Source: Arenibacter antarcticus (GTDB lineage: Bacteria > Bacteroidota > Bacteroidia > Flavobacteriales > Flavobacteriaceae). Taken from it: a stretch of DNA of 64,000 nt. The stretch is taken from positions 3,520,001 through 3,584,000 of the forward strand of contig NZ_CP166679.1 of the NCBI RefSeq assembly GCF_041320605.1, given 5' to 3'. Position numbers and translations under genes: made by a program. Within the stretch, counting starts at the first letter, position 1. Every line of letters begins with the position of its first letter. Shown here one piece after another: positions 53,526 to 61,698 of the stretch. The notes beneath the pieces were generated by a model that did not search any database, had not been told where the DNA came from, and saw nothing but the letters and a program-made list of their open reading frames with translations.

Positions 53526-55232
53526 ATGAAATTTGTCGGTAGTCAGTTGGCGTATTATATGAGCGACAACGACTTTAAGAAAAACTCCAAGATCCTAATT
53601 AAGTATTTGGCCTTTCTAGGAATTGTAATCGTAATTTTCTCTATTCTATTTCATTTTATAATGGAGTTTGAAGGGCAATATCATTCTTGGGTTACTGGAT
53701 TTTACTGGACACTTACAGTTATGAGCACTCTTGGCTTTGGAGACATAACCTTTACGTCCGATCTTGGTCGCGGTTTCAGTATATTAGTTTTGCTTTCTGG
53801 TATTTTGATGTTAATGATCGTTTTGCCGTTTGCATTTATTAGACACTTTTATGTACCTCTTTTAGAGTCGAAAAAGAATAACAAGGTTCCTCGTAAAGTT
53901 CCTGCTGGAACAAAAGACCACATCTTAATATGTTCTTATGACGTTATAGCGAGAGATCTTACGGAACGATTAAAACAGGAAGACATCCCATATTATGTCA
54001 TTGAAAACCGAAAAGCAAAAGCGCTTAACAATCATGATGACCACGTTCCTGTACTATTAGGGGAATTGGATAGTGAGGAAACCTTTATCCTAGCCAATAT
54101 TAAGGATGCGAAACTGATTGTGGTCAATAGGGACGACTTTTTAAATACCAAGATCATTCTCACGATACGGGGAATTGCACCCACTATTCCTATTGTTGCC
54201 TTGGCCACTGATATTGAGTCAGTAGATGTACAGCAACTAAGCGGTGCGGATCACGTGTTGCCAGTCAAGAAATGGCTTGGCGAACAACTGGCCAACAGGA
54301 TAAACGCCCAACATGCAAAATCTAAACCTATAGGACAATATGAAGACCTATTAATCGCAGAATTGCCTATCCATAATACACCATTGGTTTCTATGCTCAC
54401 CCGGGAAACGGACTTGAGAAATAAATTTGGGGTCAGTATTGTGGGAATTTGGGAGCGAGGGAGATTGCAAGCTATAACTGGTGATGAAAAGCTAACAGAC
54501 GATAGCGTTCTAGTCATTATAGGAAATAAAGAACAACTACATAACATTGATGAGCTCTTCCATGATTACAACGTAAACCCTAATCCTGTATTGTTAATTG
54601 GAGGAGGCCGTGTAGGATTGGCAGCTGCAGAATCTTTACATAAAAATGGTGTTTTAGTAAATGTAATAGATCAAGATCCGGATATTTGTAAGAAAATAAG
54701 CCCTTTTTGCAATAAGGTATTCAACGGAAGGGCTTCAGATTACGACCTATTAAAAAAAGCTGGAATTTTAGATGCTCCTTCGGTATTACTTTCTACCCAC
54801 GACGACACTATGAATATTTATCTTGCCTCCTATTGTCGGCAACTGAACAAGGACGTAAGAATAGTGAGTCGTATATCCGAAGCTCGCAATGTTGACATTA
54901 TTCAAAAAGCAGGCGCTAATTTTGTATTGAGTTACTCCACCTTAGGTTCTGAAGCTATTTTGTCTATTTCCAAAGGTCAAGAACTAACCGTTCTTGGTGA
55001 AGGTTTCACCTTATTTATTATTCCGATACCAAAATCACTTGAAGGGAAGTCCCTTGCAGAATCCAGGATAGGCTCAAAAACTGGATTATCTGTCATTGCC
55101 ATAAAAGAAAATTCTCAAGTCGTAACGTTAATATCGTCAAATACCATACTCCCCCATGGCGCTGAAATAGTAATGCTTGGAAACATTGAGATGAAACTTA
55201 AATTCAATAAGATATATGTTAACGCCAATTGA
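53526..55232 (+). CDS. Potassium channel with two RCK (TrkA-N/TrkA-C) modules
   Basis: 568 residues. Two membrane helices (about 25-46 and 84-108) surround a pore loop with the filter TLGFGD (about 73-78; the canonical TVGYGD varied at two sites, still K+-type). The first RCK domain starts DHILICSYDVIARDLTERL (about 136) and has a TrkA-C domain near 265-340; the second starts NPVLLIGGGRVGLAAAESL (about 351), with its GGGRVG nucleotide loop, and ends with another TrkA-C domain (about 480-568). Two RCK modules in one chain resemble GsuK/BK-type channels. The second RCK has the cleaner nucleotide-binding loop. No operon partner. Confidence 0.9.
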   Translation: MKFVGSQLAYYMSDNDFKKNSKILIKYLAFLGIVIVIFSILFHFIMEFEGQYHSWVTGFYWTLTVMSTLGFGDITFTSDLGRGFSILVLLSGILMLMIVLPFAFIRHFYVPLLESKKNNKVPRKVPAGTKDHILICSYDVIARDLTERLKQEDIPYYVIENRKAKALNNHDDHVPVLLGELDSEETFILANIKDAKLIVVNRDDFLNTKIILTIRGIAPTIPIVALATDIESVDVQQLSGADHVLPVKKWLGEQLANRINAQHAKSKPIGQYEDLLIAELPIHNTPLVSMLTRETDLRNKFGVSIVGIWERGRLQAITGDEKLTDDSVLVIIGNKEQLHNIDELFHDYNVNPNPVLLIGGGRVGLAAAESLHKNGVLVNVIDQDPDICKKISPFCNKVFNGRASDYDLLKKAGILDAPSVLLSTHDDTMNIYLASYCRQLNKDVRIVSRISEARNVDIIQKAGANFVLSYSTLGSEAILSISKGQELTVLGEGFTLFIIPIPKSLEGKSLAESRIGSKTGLSVIAIKENSQVVTLISSNTILPHGAEIVMLGNIEMKLKFNKIYVNAN

Positions 55233-55269
55233 TGACTCTATGTAATTCTATCATCCACAGATATAGACG

Positions 55270-55326
55270 TTATTGCAGAATTATATCACTATCCATATTT
55301 AATTTTTGATGGAAGGCTTTGGCATT
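55270..55326 (-). pseudogene. Last 18 codons of a HigA-like antitoxin gene (fossil)
   Basis: The minus strand reads NAKAFHQKLNMDSDIILQ and TAA. The intact antitoxin encoded at 59922-60284 ends NVAKALHQKLNIDSDIILQ. DNA similarity is also high, so this is a tail of a former copy of that higBA module. Nothing of the rest remains. Confidence 0.65.
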
Positions 55327-55398
55327 TTAAGAGGCGCACTGCGTTTCCAGTTAAGAGCGGAGCCGTTTACTCAACTAAGTACTTCCTAATATTCTAAT

Positions 55399-56370
55399 TT
55401 ATATCTTTTTGATGAATTCCATTAATTTCATTTTGGCATCTTGTTTTGCTTTAAAATCGCCGTTATCATTTCCGCCAAATTCATATTCATAATCTTTTCC
55501 ATTGATATTAATTATTCCAGTTCTATAACTCGAATTATCATCGGGATTATTTGAAATTAAGTGTCCAGCATTGTCATATTTTATATTCTGAAAAGAATGC
55601 TCAAAATTAGTATCTTCTAATCTCTTTTCTATCATGTCTGCCATAATTGATGATGGCCAAACCATATCATCGTTTCCAGAAAAAAGTATAATAGGTCCAT
55701 TAATTTTTTCAACTTTGATGGTTGCTTGTTTCATGAAATCCGTTTTCGCCAAACCATTTATCCAGTAATTTATCAATTTAATTTTATTGGATTCGTTTCC
55801 GCTTATTTTTTTCATTGGCACGTATGGAATATCAATTCCTCTATATTTCCAGCTAGATTTCAATTCATTGGAATTGTATGGTAAAACTGTATTTGACCAA
55901 GAAACAGCGCTGGGTGAATAGGCAGCAACTCCGCTAATAGATTCAGGGAATGTGGAAGCAATTACTAATGCTAATTCTGCATTTCTTGATGCCCCCATAA
56001 CAACTATTTTATTTGGGTCTACTTCTGGCTGTTTTTTAAGCCAATTAATACCGTTTTCGAAGTATTCTAACTCGATTTCTTCAGGCAATCTCGGCAAACC
56101 TTCTTTTCCTGTATAGGGAAATGATAGACCTACCATCTCATTATTAGCGAACTGTTGTGCCCAGTAATCTCCCCATTGTCCACCACCAATCAAAATTACA
56201 GCTGTTTTATTTATTGTATTTTCTTTTGCAAAGTAGTTAGCTTGAAACCCATTTTCGTTTATTGGTTTAGGTTTCATTCCGTTGAAAAGTATATTGTCTG
56301 CAATTAAATACCCAACAACTAGTAATGCTGTTATTCCAATAGAAATAATATATTTTTTGCTTTTCCTCAT
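55399..56370 (-). CDS. BAAT/acyl-CoA thioester hydrolase-like alpha/beta hydrolase
   Basis: 323 residues. An N-terminal membrane anchor or signal (YIISIGITALLVVGYLIADNILF) precedes an alpha/beta hydrolase domain of the BAAT C-terminal type: KTAVILIGGGQWGDYWAQQFAN, GINWLKKQPEVDPNKIVVMGASRNAELALVIASTFPE (nucleophile Ser in GASRNAE, where the family usually has GxSKGAE), ILFSGNDDMVWPSS (acid) and YDNAGHLI (His). The activity is unknown, probably an ester or thioester hydrolase at the outer face of the inner membrane. It lies in the accessory region with no partners. Confidence 0.82.
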   Translation of the reverse strand: MRKSKKYIISIGITALLVVGYLIADNILFNGMKPKPINENGFQANYFAKENTINKTAVILIGGGQWGDYWAQQFANNEMVGLSFPYTGKEGLPRLPEEIELEYFENGINWLKKQPEVDPNKIVVMGASRNAELALVIASTFPESISGVAAYSPSAVSWSNTVLPYNSNELKSSWKYRGIDIPYVPMKKISGNESNKIKLINYWINGLAKTDFMKQATIKVEKINGPIILFSGNDDMVWPSSIMADMIEKRLEDTNFEHSFQNIKYDNAGHLISNNPDDNSSYRTGIININGKDYEYEFGGNDNGDFKAKQDAKMKLMEFIKKI

Positions 56371-56704
56371 TTACTTTAGGTTGTTGCTACCGCCTGAGTT
56401 ATCAACCGTACGGAAGCAAACTGTTGTTTATTCTCCACCAAATTCCCAGCAAAATATTTTTGCCAAGCCTAAAGCCTTTTAGCTTACAATGTGGGGTAGT
56501 TGCCTCCCTCCAGAATGATTTGTCGGGCTGGTTTTGGTACGGCCTCCCATACTGTTTCGGGCGGGTGCGGGTTTTGATGTATTATTTTCTTGTCCAAAGC
56601 AAAATTCAAAAGATTTTACGCTCTTCACAAAAACACGTAATTCTTGCGATTAAGCCCGTAGCCTAGATTGTTTATACGTCTTTGTTTTGTCTTGAATTTT
56701 TTCT
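56371..56704. other. GC-richer intergenic stretch, no gene seen
   Basis: About 330 bases between two minus-strand genes. The middle part (56440-56600) is clearly less AT-rich than neighbouring intergenic DNA. It could be a recombination-site-like spacer between accessory genes, but I found no clean palindrome. Confidence 0.4.
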
Positions 56705-57253
56705 CTATTCATTTGGAATTTTCAAATTCCTTTTCTCTAAATATAGAATAATGAATGAAAATAGAATTTCTATTATTCCACCAATTAAGGCAATCAAATG
56801 AAACGGTGTATTAAATAAGATGCCGATAAATCCAGATATTATTAGTGTTGCACCAAAAACCCAGTATATGCGCATTCCATAAATTGTAGAAAACACTAAG
56901 TATCGTGCCCCAATAATTAATATCATAATTGAAAAAAAGTAATTGGGCCTAATCTGTAATACTAAATAAGCTATAAATAGGCCAATAAATAACAAAAAAG
57001 TACTTTCCAATGCTAGATATGACAATGGGTTTCCTTTTATATGTTTTCCAGAGCGTTTTAAGAGCTTGGATAGCATTATCCCCATGGGATGAATTAGCAT
57101 ACCTCCAAAAAAGAAAAGTAACACACTAATTTGCTGTGTGCTAACTAATGCAGTAATTCCGGCTGTTAGCCATACCAGTCCTGATGCTAAAGCTCCTGGA
57201 CCACCTCCAAAGTAGGATTTACGCATGTCTTCTTGTGCCTGAATAAATTTCAT
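56705..57253 (-). CDS. Conserved membrane protein (DUF7010-like)
   Basis: 182 residues. A conserved-looking cytosolic start (AQEDMRKSYFGGGPGALASGLVWLTAGI) leads to about five membrane helices (to residue 172). The QEDMR.SYFGG..G...SG..W pattern recalls the family DUF7010; no function is known. It is an isolated gene of the accessory region. Confidence 0.65.
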   Translation of the reverse strand: MKFIQAQEDMRKSYFGGGPGALASGLVWLTAGITALVSTQQISVLLFFFGGMLIHPMGIMLSKLLKRSGKHIKGNPLSYLALESTFLLFIGLFIAYLVLQIRPNYFFSIMILIIGARYLVFSTIYGMRIYWVFGATLIISGFIGILFNTPFHLIALIGGIIEILFSFIILYLEKRNLKIPNE

Positions 57254-57320
57254 TTAGATCTCATTTGTGTTTATAAGAGATAACGGTTTTCTAAGATTAG
57301 TAGCGTTATTTAGTACGAAA

Positions 57321-57807
57321 CTAAACAAATAAAAACCGAATAGAAAATCTGTCCTGCCACGCATTTGGGTGTGAGAGGATTTTCAAAAGTAGGTAGTATA
57401 CCGTAGGTTTATGGTCATCGTTTTCCCCAAAGTAAAGTACTAAATTTCCTTTAGGTCTTTCAGTTTCATTTCTAAGTCTTGTTGATGATACACAGACTAA
57501 TGAATTAATATAATTACTTTTAATTCCAAAATTCCAAGCAATTGTGCCGCCAATGCTAAAAGCTAGAATATTGACCTTGTTTTTTTCAAGCTCAAGTAGT
57601 TTGTCTACCGCTATTTCAATCCCACCATTAATAAATTGTCTGTGTAAATTGTCTTGACTATAATCTGATTTGTCTATTTTTCCAGGTTTGCAACTATCGT
57701 AAAACTTTATGTCAAATTTTGCTTCTAAAATTCGAGTGTAATTAATTAACCATTCTGATTTTTTTTCTTCCCCACAAATCTGAAATTAAAATTAATCTTT
57801 CTTTCAT
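57321..57807 (-). pseudogene. Alpha/beta hydrolase-like gene, frameshifted
   Basis: ATG 57807 starts MKERLILISDLWG, then the frame breaks in an A8 tract. After a one-base shift it continues EEKKSEWLINYTRILEAKFD, IKFYDSCKPGKIDKSDYSQD, then VNILAFSIGGTIAWNFGIKS (nucleophile elbow FSIGGT) and VCVSSTRLRNETERPKGN and LVLYFGEND. The expected catalytic His end is replaced by unrelated residues up to the stop at 57321, so the 3' end is also lost. Confidence 0.65.
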
Positions 57808-58557
57808 AAGCTATTATTTTTCAAATACACAAGAACCCTACAGATATAATAACATTTTACTAATTCCTCATTTTATTAGTAACTAAGATAAGTTTTATTT
57901 CGCTAGGATCTCCAATGTGTGTTAATGCCATTGGTACAACAAATCCAGTTTCAACTTGGGAAGTAAGTTTGCAGCTTATTTCATTTTTATCTATGATTTT
58001 GGTATTGATCAAATTTCAATGTGTCCAAGACGTTTTGAGACCGTATTGATATCAGCATAATTTTCTGATAGGATCATGAACCCCTATATACCAGTTCTGG
58101 CTAGGACTGTCACATTGTAAAACCAGGCTTGGGTAAGTATTGAATAGCACGAGCTTGACGCCTGCCTAGCCGGCATAGGCCTGCCTGACGGCAGACAGGC
58201 TCGCACTAGTGGAGTTTATTACTTTAATAAATTTTATTTTACTAAATGTAATGATTTTTCGTCTCCATTTTTTGAAAAAAAATATTGATTAATTCCATTT
58301 CATTCATAGGATTGTTAAATAAAAAATTACATGTATTTTCGAAAATAGAATACGTATCTATTTCCCGATACAGAAATACTAGATACTTGTGTTTATTGAT
58401 GTTATTAAGAATTGAGGTAGAATAAGTCGCGGAAAGTCCACGGAAATTAGCATTGGGTGAAAAGGAAGAAGTTGTAGATAAAGTGCTGTGCCCCAATCCT
58501 GTAATTTCGCCTCCAATATATAAATAACTTTTTGAATTCAATAGAATAAAATGACTT
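57808..58557. other. Gap before fic, with a palindrome-rich spot
   Basis: About 750 bases. A GC-rich run of CCTGCCT/GGCAGACAGG palindromes at 58150-58203 matches similar short palindromes at 59775-59795, 61757-61800 and 63580-63612. A 114-codon minus-strand frame (58242-58586) starts inside the fic operator palindrome and shows no family features, so I leave it out. The 25-base string ACGGAAATTAGCA.TGGGTGAAAA near 58440 recurs near 38735. Confidence 0.5.
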
Positions 58558-58628
58558 GAGCCGATTAGAACTATTAATCGGCTCATTTTTTCGCTATATT
58601 TGAGCCGATAACAACTTTAGATTGGCTC
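58558..58628 (+). promoter_or_regulatory. Promoter and candidate operators of fic
   Basis: A perfect TATATTTG -7 box (58595-58602) lies between two inverted repeats. The first is GAGCCGATTA with TAATCGGCTC (58558-58584, 7-base spacer), over the -33 region. The second is GAGCCGAT with ATTGGCTC (58602-58627), from the -7 box to the start codon. This is the layout of an autorepressed gene; the likely binder is the C-terminal helix-turn-helix of the Fic protein. Confidence 0.6.
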
Positions 58629-59738
58629 ATGCAATACAATTGGCAACATAAAAACTGGCCTAATTTTACATATGATGCATCAATAATTGATGAACTCGTA
58701 TTAGAATTTGCTATGGAAACTGGTGAAGTTAAAGGTTTGATTGATGGTTTAACCAAAGAAGAACAACAAGAAGCCATTCTTCAATTTATGATCAATGAAG
58801 CCATAAAAACCTCGGAAATAGAAGGGGAGTTTCATAGTCGACAGGACGTTATGTCCTCCATCCAAAACCGTTTGGGGATTCATGCTATATCATCCAACAT
58901 CAGAGATATTAAGGCTAAAGGTATTGCTGAGCTGATGGTTGAGGTTCGTGAAAACTATGCTACGGAGTTATCAGAAAACCTAATTATAAACTGGCACCAG
59001 ACTTTATTTTCAAACGCTCGTACTATAAAAGTAGGAACCTATAGAATTGGAACGGAACCTATGGTTATTATTTCGGGTAGTATTGGGAGGGAGGTTGTTC
59101 ATTACGAAGCTCCTCCCTCAGAACTACTTAAAAAAGAAATGACTCAGTTTGTCAATTGGTACAACGCTTATAGTGTAGACTCCAACAACATCAAAGAGAG
59201 CTTAATCAAAACAGCTATGGCACATTTGTACTTTGAGTCGATACACCCGTTTGAAGACGGCAATGGTCGCATAGGTAGGGCTATTGCTGAGAAATGTCTC
59301 TCGGAATCATTAGGGCGACCACTGATTCTGAGTATCTCCACCTCCATAGAGAAAGACAAAACGGCCTATTACGATGCTCTTAAGCAGGCCCAAAGAACAT
59401 TAGATATTACTGAGTGGATCAGTTATTTCTCTCAAACTATTTTGAATGCTCAAAAACAGGCCAAGACCATTATAAGGTTCACCCTGGAAAAGGCCAAGTT
59501 TCTAGTTAAATATAAATCGAAATTAAACGATCGTCAATTAAAGGTAATTATGAAAATGCTTGCCTTTGGCATCGAAGGATTTAAAGGGGGAATGACGGCT
59601 AAGAAATATATATCCATAGCCAAAACATCCAAGGCAACTGCCACCCGAGATTTGCAGGATCTGGTTAAAAAACAATGTTTACTCCCAATGGGTGCTGGAC
59701 GGGGAGTGCATTATGAGCTAAATTTAAAAATGTTTTAA
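58629..59738 (+). CDS. Fic-domain protein with C-terminal winged helix
   Basis: 369 residues. An N-terminal DUF4172-like part (WQHKNWPNFTYDASIID) is followed by the inhibitory helix (TSEIEGE, matching (S/T)xxxE(G/N), about 61-67), which makes it a class II Fic protein. The Fic core has the catalytic motif HPFEDGNGRIGR (about 203-214). The C-terminal winged helix (KYISIAKTSKATATRDLQDLVKKQ, about 325-350) resembles DNA-binding domains. The enzyme would transfer AMP to protein hydroxyl groups; the target is unknown. ATG 58629 lies directly after the second operator. A fragment of a related fic gene is at 60763. Confidence 0.92.
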   Translation: MQYNWQHKNWPNFTYDASIIDELVLEFAMETGEVKGLIDGLTKEEQQEAILQFMINEAIKTSEIEGEFHSRQDVMSSIQNRLGIHAISSNIRDIKAKGIAELMVEVRENYATELSENLIINWHQTLFSNARTIKVGTYRIGTEPMVIISGSIGREVVHYEAPPSELLKKEMTQFVNWYNAYSVDSNNIKESLIKTAMAHLYFESIHPFEDGNGRIGRAIAEKCLSESLGRPLILSISTSIEKDKTAYYDALKQAQRTLDITEWISYFSQTILNAQKQAKTIIRFTLEKAKFLVKYKSKLNDRQLKVIMKMLAFGIEGFKGGMTAKKYISIAKTSKATATRDLQDLVKKQCLLPMGAGRGVHYELNLKMF

Positions 59739-59769
59739 ACAGGCATGGCTGCTTTAGCACTTTGATAAA

Positions 59770-59880
59770 AAACCTACCTGGTCGTCAGACAGGTGTATAG
59801 CAAAATCAGTTAGGGCCTACTTTGGATTTGGTTTTATTTCCTTTTTCTGTACAAATAAGAAATTCTTTGCAAACAGCAGG
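59770..59880 (-). pseudogene. Decayed copy A of the right-edge gene tail
   Basis: The minus strand reads KEFLICTEKG and the DNA CCTACTTTGGATTTGG, CAGGTGTATAGCAAAATC and a CCTG..GTCAGACAGG palindrome, aligning with 63575-63690. It lies directly after fic and before the first HigBA pair. Confidence 0.6.
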
Positions 59881-59921
59881 ATTTTACTTCAACTATCTAC
59901 TCTACTCTGTTAAAATTGAAT

Positions 59922-60284
59922 TTATTGAAGTATTATATCACTATCAATATTTAATTTTTGATGCAAGGCTTTGGCAACGTTCAAAGTAATCTCTCTTTTG
60001 CCGTTTAAGTAGTCACTTATTCTGGAGGCGCTTGTACCTAATAGAGTTGCTAAATCTTTTCTTTTAAGTCCCATTTCAAACATACGTAGTTCAATCATTT
60101 CCTGTAAGGTAGGCAAGCCGATGGGAAAATGGATTTCTTCGTATTGTTCGATAATATCAGTAATCTCCAAAAACTCTTTTGCTAAAGGGTTATCTGCTGA
60201 CATATTATCATCCACAACATCTATCAACTCTTCTAAGCGAAGATTTGCTTTTACATATGCTTCGTGTGTAATTAATTTCCCCAT
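59922..60284 (-). CDS. HigA-type antitoxin (Xre family), pair 1
   Basis: 120 residues with the HigA/COG5499 layout: an N-terminal dimer helix (ANLRLEELIDVVDDNMSADNPLAKEFLEIT), EEIHFPIGLPTLQEMIELRMFEMGLKRKDLATLLGTSASRISDYLNGKREITLNVAKALHQKLNI with the helix-turn-helix at about 75-110. It is encoded 4 bp after the toxin gene (toxin first). A tail of a former copy lies at 55270, and pair 2 is a diverged relative. Confidence 0.88.
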   Translation of the reverse strand: MGKLITHEAYVKANLRLEELIDVVDDNMSADNPLAKEFLEITDIIEQYEEIHFPIGLPTLQEMIELRMFEMGLKRKDLATLLGTSASRISDYLNGKREITLNVAKALHQKLNIDSDIILQ

Positions 60285-60288
60285 TTCT

Positions 60289-60585
60289 TTATAACTTATC
60301 TATATTCTTTATTTTGTCGTAATCCCGGTGATTGCCAACCCATCGTATCAATACTTTCTTGAACTTAAATCGTACTATGGCAACAACTCGGTAATGGTTT
60401 CCCTTGACGTTAAAAACGAACCTCCCGTTTCCCACACTATCAGCTGAATTGAACGTGTTCTTTAAATCGGCAAAACTATCCCATTCAGCCTTGTTTGTCT
60501 TTTTATACCAATCTTGCAGAGCTACTTTAGCATTGGTTTCTTTCGAAAAATACTCTCTTAGTTTTTTAAATAAAATAACGTGCAC
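60289..60585 (-). CDS. HigB-type toxin, pair 1
   Basis: 98 residues of the HigB mRNA interferase family (PF09907): FKKLREYFSKETNAKVALQDWYKKTNKAEWDSFADLKNTFNSADSVGNGRFVFNVKGNHYRVVAIVRFKFKKVLIRWVGNHRDYDKI. The end RWVGNH.DYDKI is the family hallmark. The start at 60585 is ATT/ATG-like in context (MHVILFKKL); a palindrome upstream (TGTAAATTACA) is the likely antitoxin site. Confidence 0.88.
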   Translation of the reverse strand: MHVILFKKLREYFSKETNAKVALQDWYKKTNKAEWDSFADLKNTFNSADSVGNGRFVFNVKGNHYRVVAIVRFKFKKVLIRWVGNHRDYDKIKNIDKL

Positions 60586-60611
60586 TTGATATAATGTTCA
60601 ATTTAAACGTA

Positions 60612-60631
60612 AAGATACTATGTAAATTACA
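60612..60631 (-). promoter_or_regulatory. Promoter/operator of HigBA pair 1
   Basis: The minus strand reads TATCTTTA (a one-mismatch -7 box) next to the palindrome TGTAAATTACA (60621-60631). Such overlap is typical of antitoxin autorepression. Confidence 0.45.
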
Positions 60632-60676
60632 TTTATGGATATTTATTTCCAATTAATGTTATTTTCTATCTTAATT

Positions 60677-60762
60677 CCCCGAATCTTACCCAAGATCTTT
60701 TCTCCTGGATTTTGTCCGATTTTTGTAGTGTTCCAGATAAATGTCAGGCGAAAATGGTTGAC
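60677..60762 (-). repeat. Copy B of the right-edge gene's downstream region
   Basis: CGAATCTTACCCAAGATCTT, then TTGTCCGATTTTTGTAGTG aligns with 61699-61760 and 63523-63585, that is, the 3' flank of the gene at the right edge. It joins directly to the fic fragment at 60763. Confidence 0.6.
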
Positions 60763-60903
60763 AACGGCATAAAAGGATTTAAGGGAGGGGGGATGAAGGC
60801 CAAAAAATATAGGTTCATCGCCAAAACCTCCAAAGCTACGGCTACTCGCGATTTGCAGAATCTGGATTATGAATTGAATTTAAAAAAGGCAAAGCTACAT
60901 TAA
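60763..60903 (+). pseudogene. Fragment of a fic gene (C-terminal winged helix)
   Basis: IKGFKGGGMKAKKYRFIAKT followed by SKATATRDLQNL and YELNLKKAK repeats the C-terminus of the Fic protein encoded at 58629-59738 (FKGGMTAKKYISIAKTSKATATRDLQDL...YELNLKMF). About 18 residues between DLQ.L and YELNL are deleted. No Fic core is present. This is a second, mostly lost fic copy. Confidence 0.75.
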
Positions 60904-60945
60904 AGCTGTAATATTCGAATCTAGTTCTAAATGGTGCTGAATAAA

Positions 60946-61305
60946 TCAAACTCCCAATACGATAGAGGCATCAATCCCCAGCTTTACGCTAATTTCTCTT
61001 GCAACTTTTAAAGGTGGTTCGCTTTTACCAGTCAAATATTCGCTCACCCTTGATGTGCTTACGCCTAAAAGTTCGGATAAGCGTTTTTGGTTCATGCCCA
61101 TTTCCGCCATCCGTAATTTAATGGCCTCGACAAGTAAGGGCTTTTTAACCGGATACGTTCGTTCTTCATAATCTGCCACAAGATCGGACAATAGGTTTAA
61201 CTCAATAAAACCTTTAGCTTCTTTGTTTTCAATGTTGTCGGCATCTTGTAAAAGCGTTTCTATTCTTTCTATAATGGTGTTATATTCTTTTTCAGTACGT
61301 ATCAT
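60946..61305 (-). CDS. HigA-type antitoxin (Xre family), pair 2
   Basis: 119 residues laid out like pair 1: YNTIIERIETLLQDADNIENKEAKGFIELNLLSDLVADYEERTYPVKKPLLVEAIKLRMAEMGMNQKRLSELLGVSTSRVSEYLTGKSEPPLKVAREISVKLGI. The helix-turn-helix is at about 72-108. It follows the toxin gene by 2 bp. Sequence identity to pair 1 is moderate, so the pairs are probably insulated from each other rather than a recent duplication. Confidence 0.88.
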   Translation of the reverse strand: MIRTEKEYNTIIERIETLLQDADNIENKEAKGFIELNLLSDLVADYEERTYPVKKPLLVEAIKLRMAEMGMNQKRLSELLGVSTSRVSEYLTGKSEPPLKVAREISVKLGIDASIVLGV

Positions 61306-61307
61306 AG

Positions 61308-61604
61308 TTAGATGTTTTTAATATCCTTGATTTTATCATATTCCGAATGCGTTCCAATAAATCGTATATACACCTTATTGGAGTTGAACGAAATGATTGC
61401 TACTAGTCGATAAGTATTCCCTTTGATGTTGAATACGAAGCGATGGTTGCCTACATAATCTACACTATTGAAAGTTAGCTTAACATCATTAAAACTATCC
61501 CATTCTTTCGATATTACTGTATGGTACCAAAAGTTTAAAGGATTTTCGGCATCAGCGTGTTTTTCCGAAAATTCTTTTATCCGTTTGTAGGTTATGATCC
61601 GCAT
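61308..61604 (-). CDS. HigB-type toxin, pair 2
   Basis: 98 residues, same family as pair 1: TYKRIKEFSEKHADAENPLNFWYHTVISKEWDSFNDVKLTFNSVDYVGNHRFVFNIKGNTYRLVAIISFNSNKVYIRFIGTHSEYDKIKDI. Conserved positions include the WDSF..(V/L)K.TFNS.D.VGN.RFVFN(V/I)KGN.YR(L/V)VA block. Presumed ribosome-dependent mRNA interferase, neutralised by the product of the next gene. Confidence 0.88.
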   Translation of the reverse strand: MRIITYKRIKEFSEKHADAENPLNFWYHTVISKEWDSFNDVKLTFNSVDYVGNHRFVFNIKGNTYRLVAIISFNSNKVYIRFIGTHSEYDKIKDIKNI

Positions 61605-61620
61605 AGTATATTATATGACA

Positions 61621-61660
61621 CAAAAGTAATTATAAATTTTGTAATTCGGAATATAATTAC
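61621..61660 (-). promoter_or_regulatory. Promoter and operator of HigBA pair 2
   Basis: The minus strand has TACTTTTG (61628-61621), an exact TAnnTTTG box. Overlapping it are the inverted arms GTAATTATA (61626-61634) and TATAATTAC (61652-61660) with a further GTAATT between. This is most likely where the HigA antitoxin binds. Confidence 0.55.
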
Positions 61661-61698
61661 AAAATATGAAATTCACTAGATTGTATTAAAATTTCATA

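Noticed and set aside
58242-58586. Minus-strand frame of 114 codons divergent from fic
   Set aside because: Its start codon lies in the fic operator palindrome, and the peptide has no recognisable domain or coding bias.
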